Shown: positions 1 to 8,921 of the stretch, piece by piece
Layout: every line of letters begins with the position of its first letter
Numbering within the stretch: position 1 is the first letter of the stretch
Assembly (NCBI GenBank): GCA_024644085.1
Contig: JAHELS010000029.1
Coordinates: 1 to 43,734 of the forward strand
Source of the DNA: Rhodopirellula sp.
GTDB taxonomy: Bacteria; Planctomycetota; Planctomycetia; Pirellulales; Pirellulaceae
Reading direction: 5' to 3'
Length of the DNA stretch: 43,734 nt
Program-made: the position numbers and the translations under genes
Notes under the pieces: generated by a model
Told to the model about the DNA's origin: nothing
Database searches by the model: none
What the model saw: only the letters and a program-made list of their open reading frames with translations

Positions 1-2
1 AC

Positions 3-2915
3 ACATGGGTCTCGTTGCTGCTGCGGCCGTCGGTTTGCCCCGAAGTTCCCGGGTACTGCGACGCCAAATCTTTCGAGACGCGGTTCTTCGCGCCCGGTTC
101 GCTTGTCAGCAATCTCGATTTTGTCGAGTCGATTTTCGGCAACGCCGGCGACCCGCTGACAGCAGCCAACGACGCCGCTCTGGACGTCCGGTCGTGGAGC
201 GGCCACACCGGATGCGTGATCCTTGCACCACACCTGATTTCAATCACCAAGAAAGAGCTTGGTCTTCCGCACTTCGATGACGCGACCGAGCGCCAGCGAG
301 AAGATTCGATGTGCTGGAAGGACCCGTCGGAATATTACAACGACGGCGGCGCCTTCAAGTTGACCTGCCGCGACAGCGCCGGTGTGATCGTCACGTTGAT
401 CGCCGACAACTACTACGGCTATTGCAAAAAAGAGGTCAAGACCCAGATCAGCTACGCGGCGAACCTGATGGGAAATGCCGAAGAGGAACACGCCGGCGGA
501 GCACTTGCGTTTGCCTCCTATTCGCTCGGAGAGGAGTTCCAGGTCAACAGCCGGCGCTACAACGGACGTTCATTCGATGCAATGACAGAGGAATACGGAT
601 CCTTTATCGACGTTCAACCCGAGGGCTATGGAATCGACCGCACCGATCCAACCGTGATCTATATCCCCGAGGACGCGCACGCGACTTTGACCGAGCGCTG
701 CATCAAATGGACACGTGATGGCCAGGAACATCGCATTGCGCTCTCCCCGAACAACATTTATATCGCACCGAGCGGATACAAGATCCGGCTCGAAAAGCAC
801 CCCGCCGCGCCGTCGTGGCGGTTGATCGGATCGGTGGGAGAAGGAATTTTTTGCCACAAGCCGTGCACCGTCAGCGGTGGCGGCAAGAGCGAAATCAGTA
901 AGAGTCTTCGTGACTACATGCTGTATGGTCCGATCTTTGTCGCCGATATCGAGAAAGATTTTGCGAAACTCGACGAGATTTTTGATCGTTCGTACCAGAA
1001 TCGATGGCGTCAGGACACCGACGATAAACCGCACTACAAAGACCGCGAGAGTCGCAGCGTACTGGATCCCAAACGCAGCCTCGGAAGCATGATCCAACTG
1101 CTGACGCCGCAACCAAACTTCAGTGACGAGTACATCGATTGGCTCGGCACGATCCCGGAACACGTCTACGCGCTGGCCTTGATCATCAAAAGGTTCGTGA
1201 AGCCGGGAATGGAGAATGATTGGAAGAAATACTTCGGCGTCGATATCGTCAACGGGAGCCCTGGTCACGAATTGAAAATGGGCGGACGCTCGCTGGTGGG
1301 CACCTACCTCCGTGTCGGGTTGGACGAATCACGATGGCGCACATTCAAACTTCGCCAGGACTTTATCGCGGCGGCCAAGGTCCAACGTGAGGACGACATC
1401 AGCTGCAGCGTTGTCGTGCCGGCGACGGAGGTCGGCGAAGTCGGACCGGCGGTGAAGCCCGCGGGAAGTTACAAGTTCGTCGAGAACTGTGAATTCCGGC
1501 TGTTTCAACGCCCTGACGATGCGGTGCATCGCGGGTTGGACAAACAAACCGAATGGGACTTGTCTCGCCCCGGAAACTTCATCAGCAATTTCGAACCGTT
1601 ATCGACCGATACAGCGCGTGAAATCGTCGAGGATGCAATTGAGTTCGAAAAGTTCAGCCTGCCAATGGAATCGCTGCTGCTGCGCGCCGCAGAGCAAGAA
1701 GAAGGCTACGTCGTCAGCACAGCCAATCCGCGGATCGTCGACGGTCGACCCACGAAAAACCCCCGCTATCTGCAGGATCGGCCCGATATGGTCAATGCAC
1801 GTGACACCTACGTCGCCATGCGTGGAATCCAGTTGCACCGTTGTCTTCGTGACGGCGCACCGATTCATGTACCGGTCGGTGCGGTGCTCAGCGGCCGCCG
1901 AAACAATCCGCCCGATCCGGTTGCCGGATTCCGATCGCTGGCCGTTTATTCGCCGCTGCATTACCAACAGCTTCCCGAATTGATCATGGACTACGTCTGT
2001 TCGCTGACCGGAAAGAGCCCGAGCACAACCGGCGCGGGCAGCGAAGGCGCGCTGACCAAAGGACCGTTCAACGCGTTGTTGCCCACCATCGACCTGAATT
2101 CCGTCGTCACCTCGATGATCCTCACGGAACTTGGCGGGTTCAGTACACCGGCCGGACACATCGGGCCTCGATTCGAAGTCGGTCACGATATCTCGCTGTT
2201 GATTCCCGAAGTCTGGTGCCGCATGGGACCCAATGAAAGGGATCCGGAAAACCTGATCGAAAATGGCATGCTCGAACCGGTCAACGACTTCGAGGTGGAC
2301 GGGGTGAATATCCCCGCCAGCCGCCTGGGCTTTCGGATCACCAGAAAGTTTGTGCGAACCTATCTCGCACGCGTCTTTGACAATCCGTCCAAGGTGTTCA
2401 CCGATGAAATCCTCCGACCCGAAAAACAGGATCCCGGTTCGTTCGCCGATGGGATTCTGCACATCGCCGCAGCTCAGAAACGCGTAGCGATGAACTACAT
2501 GCAGGACGGCGGTTACGAGTTGGCGTGTCCTCCCTTGCGAGCCGTGTTGAGCATCATGGCGCACGGTGAATACGAAGGCAAAACGGTTTCCGATCCCGAA
2601 GTGCGGGCGCTTTTCACCCGCGATTCGTTATTGGCCAGCGATTGGTACCACCGCCGACTCGCGACAAAGAAACAACGCGACCTTGCACACTGGAAGATGA
2701 TGGAGGCGCATCTGCGTGTCTACCTCGATGACGCAACCGAGAGCGCGGTTGTCGAGGAACTGGACCTGCATAGCCGTCTCGAATACGTCGCTGATCAGTT
2801 GAAGAAAGTCAACTCACCGGAGTACGAAGACTCGCTGATTGGGACGCTCGGTGCTGATCCGATGCAGCCTTCCACGACCGACAGCACGCTGGTCGACCGG
2901 TTGGCGGGGGTATAG
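3..2915 (+). CDS. Probable PPi-type phosphoenolpyruvate carboxykinase, 3' part
   Basis: The frame is open from the left edge to a TAG stop, so the N-terminus is missing and about 970 residues remain. Numbering from position 15, a strongly conserved-looking block NAGDPLTAANDAALDV lies at 43-58, GYCKKEVKTQISYAANLMG at 135-153, and a P-loop-like segment with SGGGKSEISKS at 287-297. Long cytosolic sequence, no membrane segment, no nucleotidyl repeats. I recall these blocks from the large (about 1100 aa) pyrophosphate-dependent PEP carboxykinases described from Entamoeba and Propionibacterium, which interconvert PEP, CO2 and phosphate with oxaloacetate and PPi. The length and P-loop position agree with that. 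This is recognition from memory without alignment; the fallback is a large conserved planctomycete protein of unknown function. Confidence 0.6.
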   Translation, partial: TWVSLLLRPSVCPEVPGYCDAKSFETRFFAPGSLVSNLDFVESIFGNAGDPLTAANDAALDVRSWSGHTGCVILAPHLISITKKELGLPHFDDATERQREDSMCWKDPSEYYNDGGAFKLTCRDSAGVIVTLIADNYYGYCKKEVKTQISYAANLMGNAEEEHAGGALAFASYSLGEEFQVNSRRYNGRSFDAMTEEYGSFIDVQPEGYGIDRTDPTVIYIPEDAHATLTERCIKWTRDGQEHRIALSPNNIYIAPSGYKIRLEKHPAAPSWRLIGSVGEGIFCHKPCTVSGGGKSEISKSLRDYMLYGPIFVADIEKDFAKLDEIFDRSYQNRWRQDTDDKPHYKDRESRSVLDPKRSLGSMIQLLTPQPNFSDEYIDWLGTIPEHVYALALIIKRFVKPGMENDWKKYFGVDIVNGSPGHELKMGGRSLVGTYLRVGLDESRWRTFKLRQDFIAAAKVQREDDISCSVVVPATEVGEVGPAVKPAGSYKFVENCEFRLFQRPDDAVHRGLDKQTEWDLSRPGNFISNFEPLSTDTAREIVEDAIEFEKFSLPMESLLLRAAEQEEGYVVSTANPRIVDGRPTKNPRYLQDRPDMVNARDTYVAMRGIQLHRCLRDGAPIHVPVGAVLSGRRNNPPDPVAGFRSLAVYSPLHYQQLPELIMDYVCSLTGKSPSTTGAGSEGALTKGPFNALLPTIDLNSVVTSMILTELGGFSTPAGHIGPRFEVGHDISLLIPEVWCRMGPNERDPENLIENGMLEPVNDFEVDGVNIPASRLGFRITRKFVRTYLARVFDNPSKVFTDEILRPEKQDPGSFADGILHIAAAQKRVAMNYMQDGGYELACPPLRAVLSIMAHGEYEGKTVSDPEVRALFTRDSLLASDWYHRRLATKKQRDLAHWKMMEAHLRVYLDDATESAVVEELDLHSRLEYVADQLKKVNSPEYEDSLIGTLGADPMQPSTTDSTLVDRLAGV

Positions 2916-2945
2916 CGGCGAGCAAAATCGACGTGCGTTTCCGAG

Positions 2946-3875
2946 TCATTGATTCCACGAGTCAGCCAACACGGCGCCGTCACGCGGGTCACACGCGCCT
3001 GCCCATACTTCGTCGTCGATGGACTCGTGTATCTGGCGCACGCTGCCGTCACAAAGGCTGACCATGATTCCGCCGGGATGCGTCGATTGCGTTCGACCTG
3101 GGTCGCACTGCGTCATCCAATTGGGCGTAGGCTGAAATTTTTTGCACGGCGGGTAGCCGCGTTGGCTTGGGACCTTGACCCGCGAATTCGTGCAGAAAAT
3201 CGGGCGCCAAATGTTATTCGAATCGGCCCACAGACTCCCGTACATGTGGCCGATGTCTCCCGTCCATCCACAGGTGGCGAACATTTCGGCAAACACAATC
3301 ACGTTGGATGTGCCGTCACGAATGCTGGATAGTTTTCTGCACGCTTCGGTACTCTTCCGATTAGGATTCCCGAAAACATAGTAGTTCGCCCCGTAGTTCT
3401 GGGCTCCCCAGTTGTTCGCTGATTGAAACGTCGTCGACGTGCGTCCATCGGTTTTTGACACTTCCGACGGGCACAGAAACGTTTCAATGACCTGCTCGTA
3501 CTGCAATCCGGCGTACCTCTCGTCCGGATCCAACTTTTCATAGATCGCCTGTTCTTCGATGAATGGCAGCATCCAGTGAAAAATCGTCCAGCCGTACGGC
3601 CCGCTAAACCGACCACCACCTCGAAGACGATCGTTCGCCCCACGAGCGCAAAGCGGCGGCCAGCGTTTGTAGGTGTCGTGAAGATTCTGGGTTCCGATCC
3701 CGAGTTGCTTGAGATTGTTGGAGCACTGCGTACGCCGCGACGATTCGCGGACCGCTTGCACCGCCGGCAGCAACAACGACACGAGAATTCCAATGATGGC
3801 CAACACGACCACCAACTCAATCATTGTGAACCCAAACCCGCGCGAGGCGGGATTCATTCTTCGATGTCGAAACAT
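2946..3875 (-). CDS. DUF1559 pseudopilin-like secreted protein
   Basis: The 309-aa product starts with a type IV pilin-like leader: after G15 comes FTMIE with the +5 glutamate (E20), then a hydrophobic helix at about 19-41. The segment AVQAVRESSRRTQCSNNLKQ follows directly, typical of the planctomycete DUF1559 (SBP_bac_10) family. Near the C-terminus HPGGIMVSLCDGSV matches the H-x9-DG signature of the family. Such proteins are massively amplified in Planctomycetes; they are thought to be processed by a prepilin peptidase and exported by a type II-like system, but their role is unknown. The gene is monocistronic, stopping 30 nt from the convergent upstream gene. The start at MFRHRR puts the leader in the expected position. 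Confidence 0.93.
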   Translation of the reverse strand: MFRHRRMNPASRGFGFTMIELVVVLAIIGILVSLLLPAVQAVRESSRRTQCSNNLKQLGIGTQNLHDTYKRWPPLCARGANDRLRGGGRFSGPYGWTIFHWMLPFIEEQAIYEKLDPDERYAGLQYEQVIETFLCPSEVSKTDGRTSTTFQSANNWGAQNYGANYYVFGNPNRKSTEACRKLSSIRDGTSNVIVFAEMFATCGWTGDIGHMYGSLWADSNNIWRPIFCTNSRVKVPSQRGYPPCKKFQPTPNWMTQCDPGRTQSTHPGGIMVSLCDGSVRQIHESIDDEVWAGACDPRDGAVLADSWNQ

Positions 3876-4092
3876 GATGCAACCTCTCGTTGTCTCACCC
3901 TAGTTCGACATGCATCGCAAAGCAATTCTCAGAAGGCTGAATGCGGCGGCCAGCGTGATTAAGGGGCGCAACGTGGCTTACGGCTAGCGTCTGCTTGGGT
4001 GCCTGGGTGACGAAACCGCGTGACTTTTCCGCCGTCGATGACCTGTCAATCTGGAATTGAAGACCATGCCTCGCTCACAAGACACGCCGTGC
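3876..4092. other. Intergenic spacer between two minus-strand genes
   Basis: 217 nt holding the promoter region of the DUF1559 gene. No convincing ORF. Around 3960-4000 the sequence GCGCAACGTGGCTTACGGCT resembles short intergenic repeats I remember from Rhodopirellula genomes, but there is only one copy in this window. Confidence 0.4.
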
Positions 4093-4785
4093 CTACTCGG
4101 CGAGTTCGGGGAACACCCCTTCGTCAAGATTCATCCGCTGGACAATCGATCTCAGTCGGATTTGAAAGTCGCTCTTGTAGTTTGCGATCTGTTGCTCGGA
4201 AAGCTCCAACTCGGACGCAACATCTTTGTTGGGGAGTCCGCGCACAAATAAGAGCTCGATGGCCTTGAGCTTGGTCCATCCACTGCCGCTTTTCCAACGT
4301 GCGATCTGCTCGGCAATTGCTTCACGGACGGCGGCCTCCTCGATCCGCTTTCGTTCAACGCTGCGCGCGATCGAGCTGGCAACGCGGTCGCCACCCTGCG
4401 GTTCGATGTCTCCGCTACCGCTGCTTGCCCGGCCATGCATTTGAATCGATGGGCGCCGTCCCTCGCGTCTCAAATGATCCGTCAATTTGTAGGCGCAAAT
4501 CGAAAACAGATAGCTTTCCAGCGGACGCCGGCCATCATAGTTCGGCAAGCTGATCAGGAATCCGACAAATGCCTCCTGGACAATGTCTTCGCTGGTGGCC
4601 CGATTGCGAATCCGGCTGTCGGTAAACGCCATCAACCGACCTTCGTAACGGTCAATCAATGCCTGCCAGGCATCGCCGCATCCCTCGCGAATCTGTTCGA
4701 CAAGGTAGGCGTCAGCCTCACTGGATTCGGATTGCCTCGAGTTTGCCATGGAGTCAAGCTTACCGTGAACCGGGCGGCTTCCCAT
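4093..4785 (-). CDS. ECF-type RNA polymerase sigma factor
   Basis: A 230-aa sigma-70 family protein. Region 2 covers about 25-115, with AWQALIDRYEGRLMAF and the core-binding/-10 helix SEDIVQEAFVGFLISLPNYD followed by LESYLFSICAYKLTDHLRRE. Region 4 covers about 165-225, where LKAIELLFVRGLPNKDVASE and LSEQQIANYKSDFQIRLRS form a helix-turn-helix. A serine/glycine-rich linker (about 118-140) joins the two. Two starts are possible: position 4785, preceded by AGGCGG, or the internal ATG at 4749, which fits the usual length before region 2. No anti-sigma gene is adjacent, so it may be one of the planctomycete sigma factors controlled in another way. It is divergent from the membrane-protein gene at 5244. 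Confidence 0.9.
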   Translation of the reverse strand: MGSRPVHGKLDSMANSRQSESSEADAYLVEQIREGCGDAWQALIDRYEGRLMAFTDSRIRNRATSEDIVQEAFVGFLISLPNYDGRRPLESYLFSICAYKLTDHLRREGRRPSIQMHGRASSGSGDIEPQGGDRVASSIARSVERKRIEEAAVREAIAEQIARWKSGSGWTKLKAIELLFVRGLPNKDVASELELSEQQIANYKSDFQIRLRSIVQRMNLDEGVFPELAE

Positions 4786-5243
4786 CCCGGCCGCCTAAAA
4801 AACGATCGCTATCCTTCCGGTGGAATCGCTCGTGCCGACGTTACAGAGGCTCCAACATCCAGTTCCCGGGGCGCGTGGCATGCGAAAATTCTGAAGATTC
4901 TGCCGTTTCAATGGTGCGGATCAATGAGTTTCGATGATGTGATCCGGGCGTTCTATGATGTGATCCGGGCATCTTGACGCTTGATTTCGTCGGCCGATTC
5001 TAGTTTTGGCGCCAAGGGTAAAAACGGCGCGGACTGACCGGGGACCGCCGTGACGCCGATTCCGTCGGAACATTTGACACAGGTCGCGATTATCGTGGAC
5101 TAAGTCCACCGGCTCCGCGTCGATCATGTCGCCACGAGCCTTATCAACGTGTCGATGAACAGCGTCTTGCGAGTTCGAGTGTTACAATTCGTTGCGTTGA
5201 TGGTTGATACCTCGCAATCCGCAGCACCCCTACTCCGACGCAT
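4786..5243. other. 458-nt divergent intergenic region
   Basis: No ORF here looks real. It should contain the promoters of the sigma gene (leftward) and of the membrane-protein gene (rightward). Visible structure: a 16-bp direct repeat at 4934-4970, a 10-bp palindrome TTGGCGCCAA at 5006-5015, a consensus -35-like TTGACA at 5074-5079 without a good -10 at the right distance, and a TACAAT hexamer at 5183-5188 about 55 nt before the GTG start of the right-hand gene. Confidence 0.5.
4934..4970. repeat. Two-copy direct repeat with 21-bp period
   Basis: ATGATGTGATCCGGGC occurs at 4934-4949 and again, identical, at 4955-4970. The 21-bp period is two helical turns, so both copies face the same side of the DNA. 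It lies about 150-185 bp upstream of the ECF sigma start. A regulatory role is inference. Confidence 0.7.
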
Positions 5244-6344
5244 GTGTCGATGAATTCGAGCGATCCCGATCCGCAAGAACAGCTCTATCAGGGACACCAT
5301 CTCGAGAGCGGAATGCTTGCTCGATTTCGCGAGTGGGCGGATGTTCTGCCGTGGATTCGCCTCGGACGCACGCTACGGGTCGTTGGATCCCCACCGCTGA
5401 TCCTGCTGACTGCGATCGCGTTTCTGGTCTGGTGGTTGGGCGTGACACAGGTGCTTGGATCCAGGACTCAGCTTTTTTCGTTCAGCGGATCGTCGGATTC
5501 TTTATCGGTCATTCCGCGACAACTCGTAGTGGTGGCCACGGCGCATTTGAAAAGCATGAACCTGACCACATCCGCGCTGTTCCGTTCCTCAGCGTCGTGG
5601 TCATGGGTTGAGCTTTTCGTGGTCGTGTGGACGGTGGTCATTTGGGCGCCGATCGCCATGCTGCTTGCGCGTCAAGGTGCGTTGTTGACAGCCGGGCGTA
5701 CCATGGTTGCATTAAAACCGGGATTGCTTCACGCGCTCCGTCGAAGTCCCTCAGCGTGGCTTGCCGTTGTAGTCCCGCTCGCCTGCGTGCTAGCAATTGG
5801 AATTCTGATCCTCGGCGTCGGATGGGCATCGAAACTTTCGGGCGGCTGGGTGCTTCTTGAGTTTGCATTTGCGATGCTCGTCACACTGATTGCAATACCG
5901 TGCGGCGTACTCGCGTTTGGTGCGCACGCGGCGGTGCCGCTTAGCTGGGCTGCGCTTGCGAATGAAGGCGACCCCGATGCATTGGACGCACTCAGCCGCG
6001 GATACGAATACCTGTTTCGCCGGCCACTTCGATTGGCCGGTTACATTCTTGTGGCCCTCGTGATACTGATCGCGGTTGCGATTCTTGCGTGGGGAATTTC
6101 GGCCGCGGCGGCGGCTGTGACCGCGAGACTCCTATCGTTGGTGGGTTGCCCGTCAAATGTGGTTCGGATGACGATCCAGATGCTCGAGCTGCTTCCTTCG
6201 TTGGTGATTCTGGCGTCTTTATGGAGTCTGATCGGCGGTATCTACTTGTTGTTAAGATATGATGCGGGAGGACAGGAAGTCGAAGACCTGTGGGAACCGC
6301 CACCCCCTTTGACCGCGCCGCTTCCCGATATTCCTACTGCTTAG
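5244..6344 (+). CDS. Polytopic membrane protein of unknown function
   Basis: 366 aa starting at GTG 5244 (an in-frame ATG follows at 5250). About six hydrophobic segments are visible: roughly 50-71, 120-143, 170-193, 202-230, 262-292 and 308-338. Between segments 4 and 5 a polar loop contains DPDALDALSRGYEYLFRRPL, which looks like a conserved cytosolic motif. The C-terminal tail is proline-rich. I recognise no transporter or enzyme signature; it resembles conserved hypothetical membrane proteins of Pirellulaceae. The next gene, DUF2007-like, starts 57 nt downstream on the same strand, so the two are probably cotranscribed. Confidence 0.85.
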   Translation: MSMNSSDPDPQEQLYQGHHLESGMLARFREWADVLPWIRLGRTLRVVGSPPLILLTAIAFLVWWLGVTQVLGSRTQLFSFSGSSDSLSVIPRQLVVVATAHLKSMNLTTSALFRSSASWSWVELFVVVWTVVIWAPIAMLLARQGALLTAGRTMVALKPGLLHALRRSPSAWLAVVVPLACVLAIGILILGVGWASKLSGGWVLLEFAFAMLVTLIAIPCGVLAFGAHAAVPLSWAALANEGDPDALDALSRGYEYLFRRPLRLAGYILVALVILIAVAILAWGISAAAAAVTARLLSLVGCPSNVVRMTIQMLELLPSLVILASLWSLIGGIYLLLRYDAGGQEVEDLWEPPPPLTAPLPDIPTA

Positions 6345-6401
6345 ATCCGCGCCGCTTTTTGAATCATTGAGCGCACATCTTCTGACCGTCGAGATTTGAC
6401 C

Positions 6402-6671
6402 GTGCCTGACGACGCTGGGAACCTTGATAACGCCAAGTTGGTGACCGTCGCCCAGCGGCCCAGCGAGGTTGCCGCTTCGATTCTGGTCGCAGCCTTGCAG
6501 GATGTCGGAATCCGTGCGATCGCCACCGGCGGGTTCACGGCCGGTTTTCGCGCTGAAGCCCCCGGCATGGTTAAAGTTCAGACGTTCGAGCAAGACGCCG
6601 AGCGGGCACGGCAAATTATCGACGAGTTGAAAATGGAAGGCTCGAAGGCCGAGGATGACGAAAGCGAGTGA
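6402..6671 (+). CDS. DUF2007-like small signal-transduction-type protein
   Basis: An 89-aa soluble protein. The pattern of LVTVAQRPSEVAASILVAAL, then GIRAIATGG, then MVKVQTFEQDAERARQIIDE fits the DUF2007 fold (beta-alpha-beta-beta-alpha), a small regulatory-type domain related to PII-like ferredoxin folds. The last 15 residues are acidic. Start is uncertain: GTG 6402 has GAG about 8 nt upstream; a TTG at 6396 is also in frame. It follows the membrane protein closely, so it may sense or modulate that protein, but this is inference. Confidence 0.75.
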   Translation: MPDDAGNLDNAKLVTVAQRPSEVAASILVAALQDVGIRAIATGGFTAGFRAEAPGMVKVQTFEQDAERARQIIDELKMEGSKAEDDESE

Positions 6672-6835
6672 TTCACGTTCGAGACTTCAGGTCGCGTTGT
6701 AATTGACGCGTCAACCGGACCACAGCGAGTTGATCACCCGGGCCGGACGATTCAGCTAGCTGAATCAAATCGGTGTGAAAGTGGTCGAAGAATGGAAGGA
6801 TCGGATTCTTCGATCGACCCAACAAGTATTGTTTC

Positions 6836-8902
6836 ATGCGCCGTCGACTTTGCATTGAGCCGCTCGAAAACCGCCGTCTGCTGGCGGTCGGTCCAATCAA
6901 ACTCGTGCCGCTGGATTCCGGATTCTCCAGTCCGGTAGTTGCAACCCATGCGGGTGACGGTTCAGCGCGGCTGTTTGTTGCCGAACAGGGAGGACTGGTT
7001 CACGTTATTCGGGACGGGCAGCGCGAGAGTGAACCCTTTCTCGACATTCGCGCACAGCTGGTAAGTGGCGGCGCTTCAGGAGAACGGGGACTGCTCGGAT
7101 TGGCGTTTCATCCGGACTACGCCGACATCGGATCGGCGGGCGAAGGACTATTCTACGCGTATTACAGCGCGCCTTCGCTGACCGGCGACCACGACTCCGT
7201 GATTGCGGAGTTTCGAGTCTCCGCAACAGATCCCGACGCAGCCGATCCACTTTACCGGCGACCGATCCTGCGCTTCAATCAACCTTTCTCCAATCACAAT
7301 GGAGGCGATTTGAAGTTCGGTCCCGACGATGGGATGCTCTACATCAGCAGCGGTGATGGCGGCAGTGGAGGTGATCCGTTGGGCCACGGTCAAAATGGAA
7401 ACACGCTGCTCGGGACGATTCTACGTATCGACGTTGATGGCGACGATTTCCCGTCCGACTCATTACGAAACTACTCCATTCCGCCCAGCAATCCCTTTGT
7501 CAACAACCCAGACGTGCTCGACGAGATCTACGCATTGGGTCTGCGGAATCCGTTTCGCATGTCCTTCGACAACGGTGCCGACGCCACCGCGACTCCGGAT
7601 CGTTTGTTCGTCGGCGATGTTGGGCAAAACACATTCGAGGAAATCGACATCGTTCACGGTGGTGGCAACTATGGATGGAACGTTTGTGAAGGAGATCACG
7701 TTTTCAATCGCGCGAATCTCGCCTGTCCACCACAATTCGAGTCTCCTGTCGCCGAGTACGGTCGTAACGAAGGAATTTCGGTGATCGGAGGGTTCGTCTA
7801 CCGGGGCACGCGGTTTTCCGCTCTATCGGGCGTCTACATCTTCGGTGATCTTAATGGAACACTGATGATGCTCGAGCAGCAAATCGACGGTTCCTTCGCA
7901 CGCAGCGTTGCCACGATCGACGGGAACGCGGCTTCAGACATCATCGCGTTTGGCGAAGATGAAGCGGGTGAGTTGTACCTTTTGACGTTCAATCAAATAC
8001 TGTCCATAACGTCTCACCTCGACGCAGTCGTCGACACAGGTGGTGAAGTCGTCATTGAACCCGACGGTGGCGACATCGTCGTGACCGCGGATGCGGTGGA
8101 AGTCTTCCGCGAAGACGCGGGTTTGATCGACAGCTTGACGGTCAATCTTTCCAGCGATAACGATCAATTGTCGATCGCAAACCTCTCGGGAATCCTGGAC
8201 GTTCCCGTAAGCATCGACTTCGGCAATGGGACCGATATCCTTCGATTACTTGGATTGGACCAGCAGATCGACGTGACGGGCGGCCAGGCGAGTTCGTTTG
8301 AAAGCCTCGAAACAGCCGACATTACCGGGATTGGGGCAAACGAGTTGATTCTCGATCATCCATCCATCCTCGAATTGTCAAGCTCCGGCGTGTTTCGGGT
8401 GATCCACGACGACGACGATGTCGTCCGATACGGAACCGGGTGGAATGTCCAGACGCCGCTGCTCGAGGGTGAGAACCTCGTGCATGCCTTGCAGCAGCAG
8501 AATGCTCAGGTCGAGATCATCAATCGTCGCCCATTTCAGAACCCGTTGGCCAAGCATGACGTCAACCGTGACGGTGACATCGGCGCCCTGGACGCACTCC
8601 GGATTATTAATGCGCTTCGAACCCAATCAGGCCCGTTGTCCGTTCCCGCTGAGTTGGACGATCCCTTCGGCTATCTTGATGTAAACGGTGACAACGTGCT
8701 CGGTGCTATCGATGCCCTGCAAGTGATCAATGAACTCGCACGCCGTCTTGAAAGTGAATCCGAATCGCCACCGGTTTTGCCACCACACTTGTTGCTGCAG
8801 ATCGGTGCCACGCATCGAGACGCTTTGCCAGACTCGGATGACCTTGAACACTCGGATGACCTTGAAATCGACGCTCTGCCGCGGCAACGAACGCTGTTTT
8901 GA
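6836..8902 (+). CDS. Exported glucose/sorbosone dehydrogenase-like beta-propeller with dockerin-like repeats
   Basis: 688 aa. The N-terminus RRRLCIEPLENRRLLAVGP is the planctomycete LEPR-XLL type leader of surface proteins. Residues about 20-395 carry the soluble quinoprotein glucose/sorbosone dehydrogenase (GSDH) pattern: ERGLLGLAFHPDY, NHNGGDLKFGPDDGMLYISS with the likely catalytic His, GTILRIDVDGD, ALGLRNPFRMSFD and GDVGQNTFEEIDIV. The domain would oxidise sugars or polysaccharide ends with PQQ. About 400-565 is a beta-rich region of unknown type. Two EF-hand-like dockerin type I repeats follow, DVNRDGDIGALDALRIINAL (575-594) and DVNGDNVLGAIDALQVINEL (615-634). The acidic C-terminal tail contains an 18-bp DNA duplication. 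The start is fixed by the leader motif. Confidence 0.88.
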   Translation: MRRRLCIEPLENRRLLAVGPIKLVPLDSGFSSPVVATHAGDGSARLFVAEQGGLVHVIRDGQRESEPFLDIRAQLVSGGASGERGLLGLAFHPDYADIGSAGEGLFYAYYSAPSLTGDHDSVIAEFRVSATDPDAADPLYRRPILRFNQPFSNHNGGDLKFGPDDGMLYISSGDGGSGGDPLGHGQNGNTLLGTILRIDVDGDDFPSDSLRNYSIPPSNPFVNNPDVLDEIYALGLRNPFRMSFDNGADATATPDRLFVGDVGQNTFEEIDIVHGGGNYGWNVCEGDHVFNRANLACPPQFESPVAEYGRNEGISVIGGFVYRGTRFSALSGVYIFGDLNGTLMMLEQQIDGSFARSVATIDGNAASDIIAFGEDEAGELYLLTFNQILSITSHLDAVVDTGGEVVIEPDGGDIVVTADAVEVFREDAGLIDSLTVNLSSDNDQLSIANLSGILDVPVSIDFGNGTDILRLLGLDQQIDVTGGQASSFESLETADITGIGANELILDHPSILELSSSGVFRVIHDDDDVVRYGTGWNVQTPLLEGENLVHALQQQNAQVEIINRRPFQNPLAKHDVNRDGDIGALDALRIINALRTQSGPLSVPAELDDPFGYLDVNGDNVLGAIDALQVINELARRLESESESPPVLPPHLLLQIGATHRDALPDSDDLEHSDDLEIDALPRQRTLF
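8832..8866 (+). repeat. 18-bp in-frame tandem duplication
   Basis: ACTCGGATGACCTTGAA is present at 8832-8848 and again at 8850-8866 inside the tail of the sugar dehydrogenase gene. It encodes two consecutive SDDLE-containing hexapeptides and keeps the frame. Confidence 0.85.
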
Positions 8903-8921
8903 TCGGCCCGCAGCCCGCGAT

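Noticed and set aside
1599-2564. 321-codon minus-strand open frame
   Set aside because: Antisense to the PEPCK-like gene; histidine- and arginine-rich translation without domain features.
4898-5012. Possible transposase remnant in the region encoding a repeated PDHII peptide
   Set aside because: The peptide repeat only reflects the 16-bp DNA repeat; no transposase motif, inverted ends or target duplication is visible.
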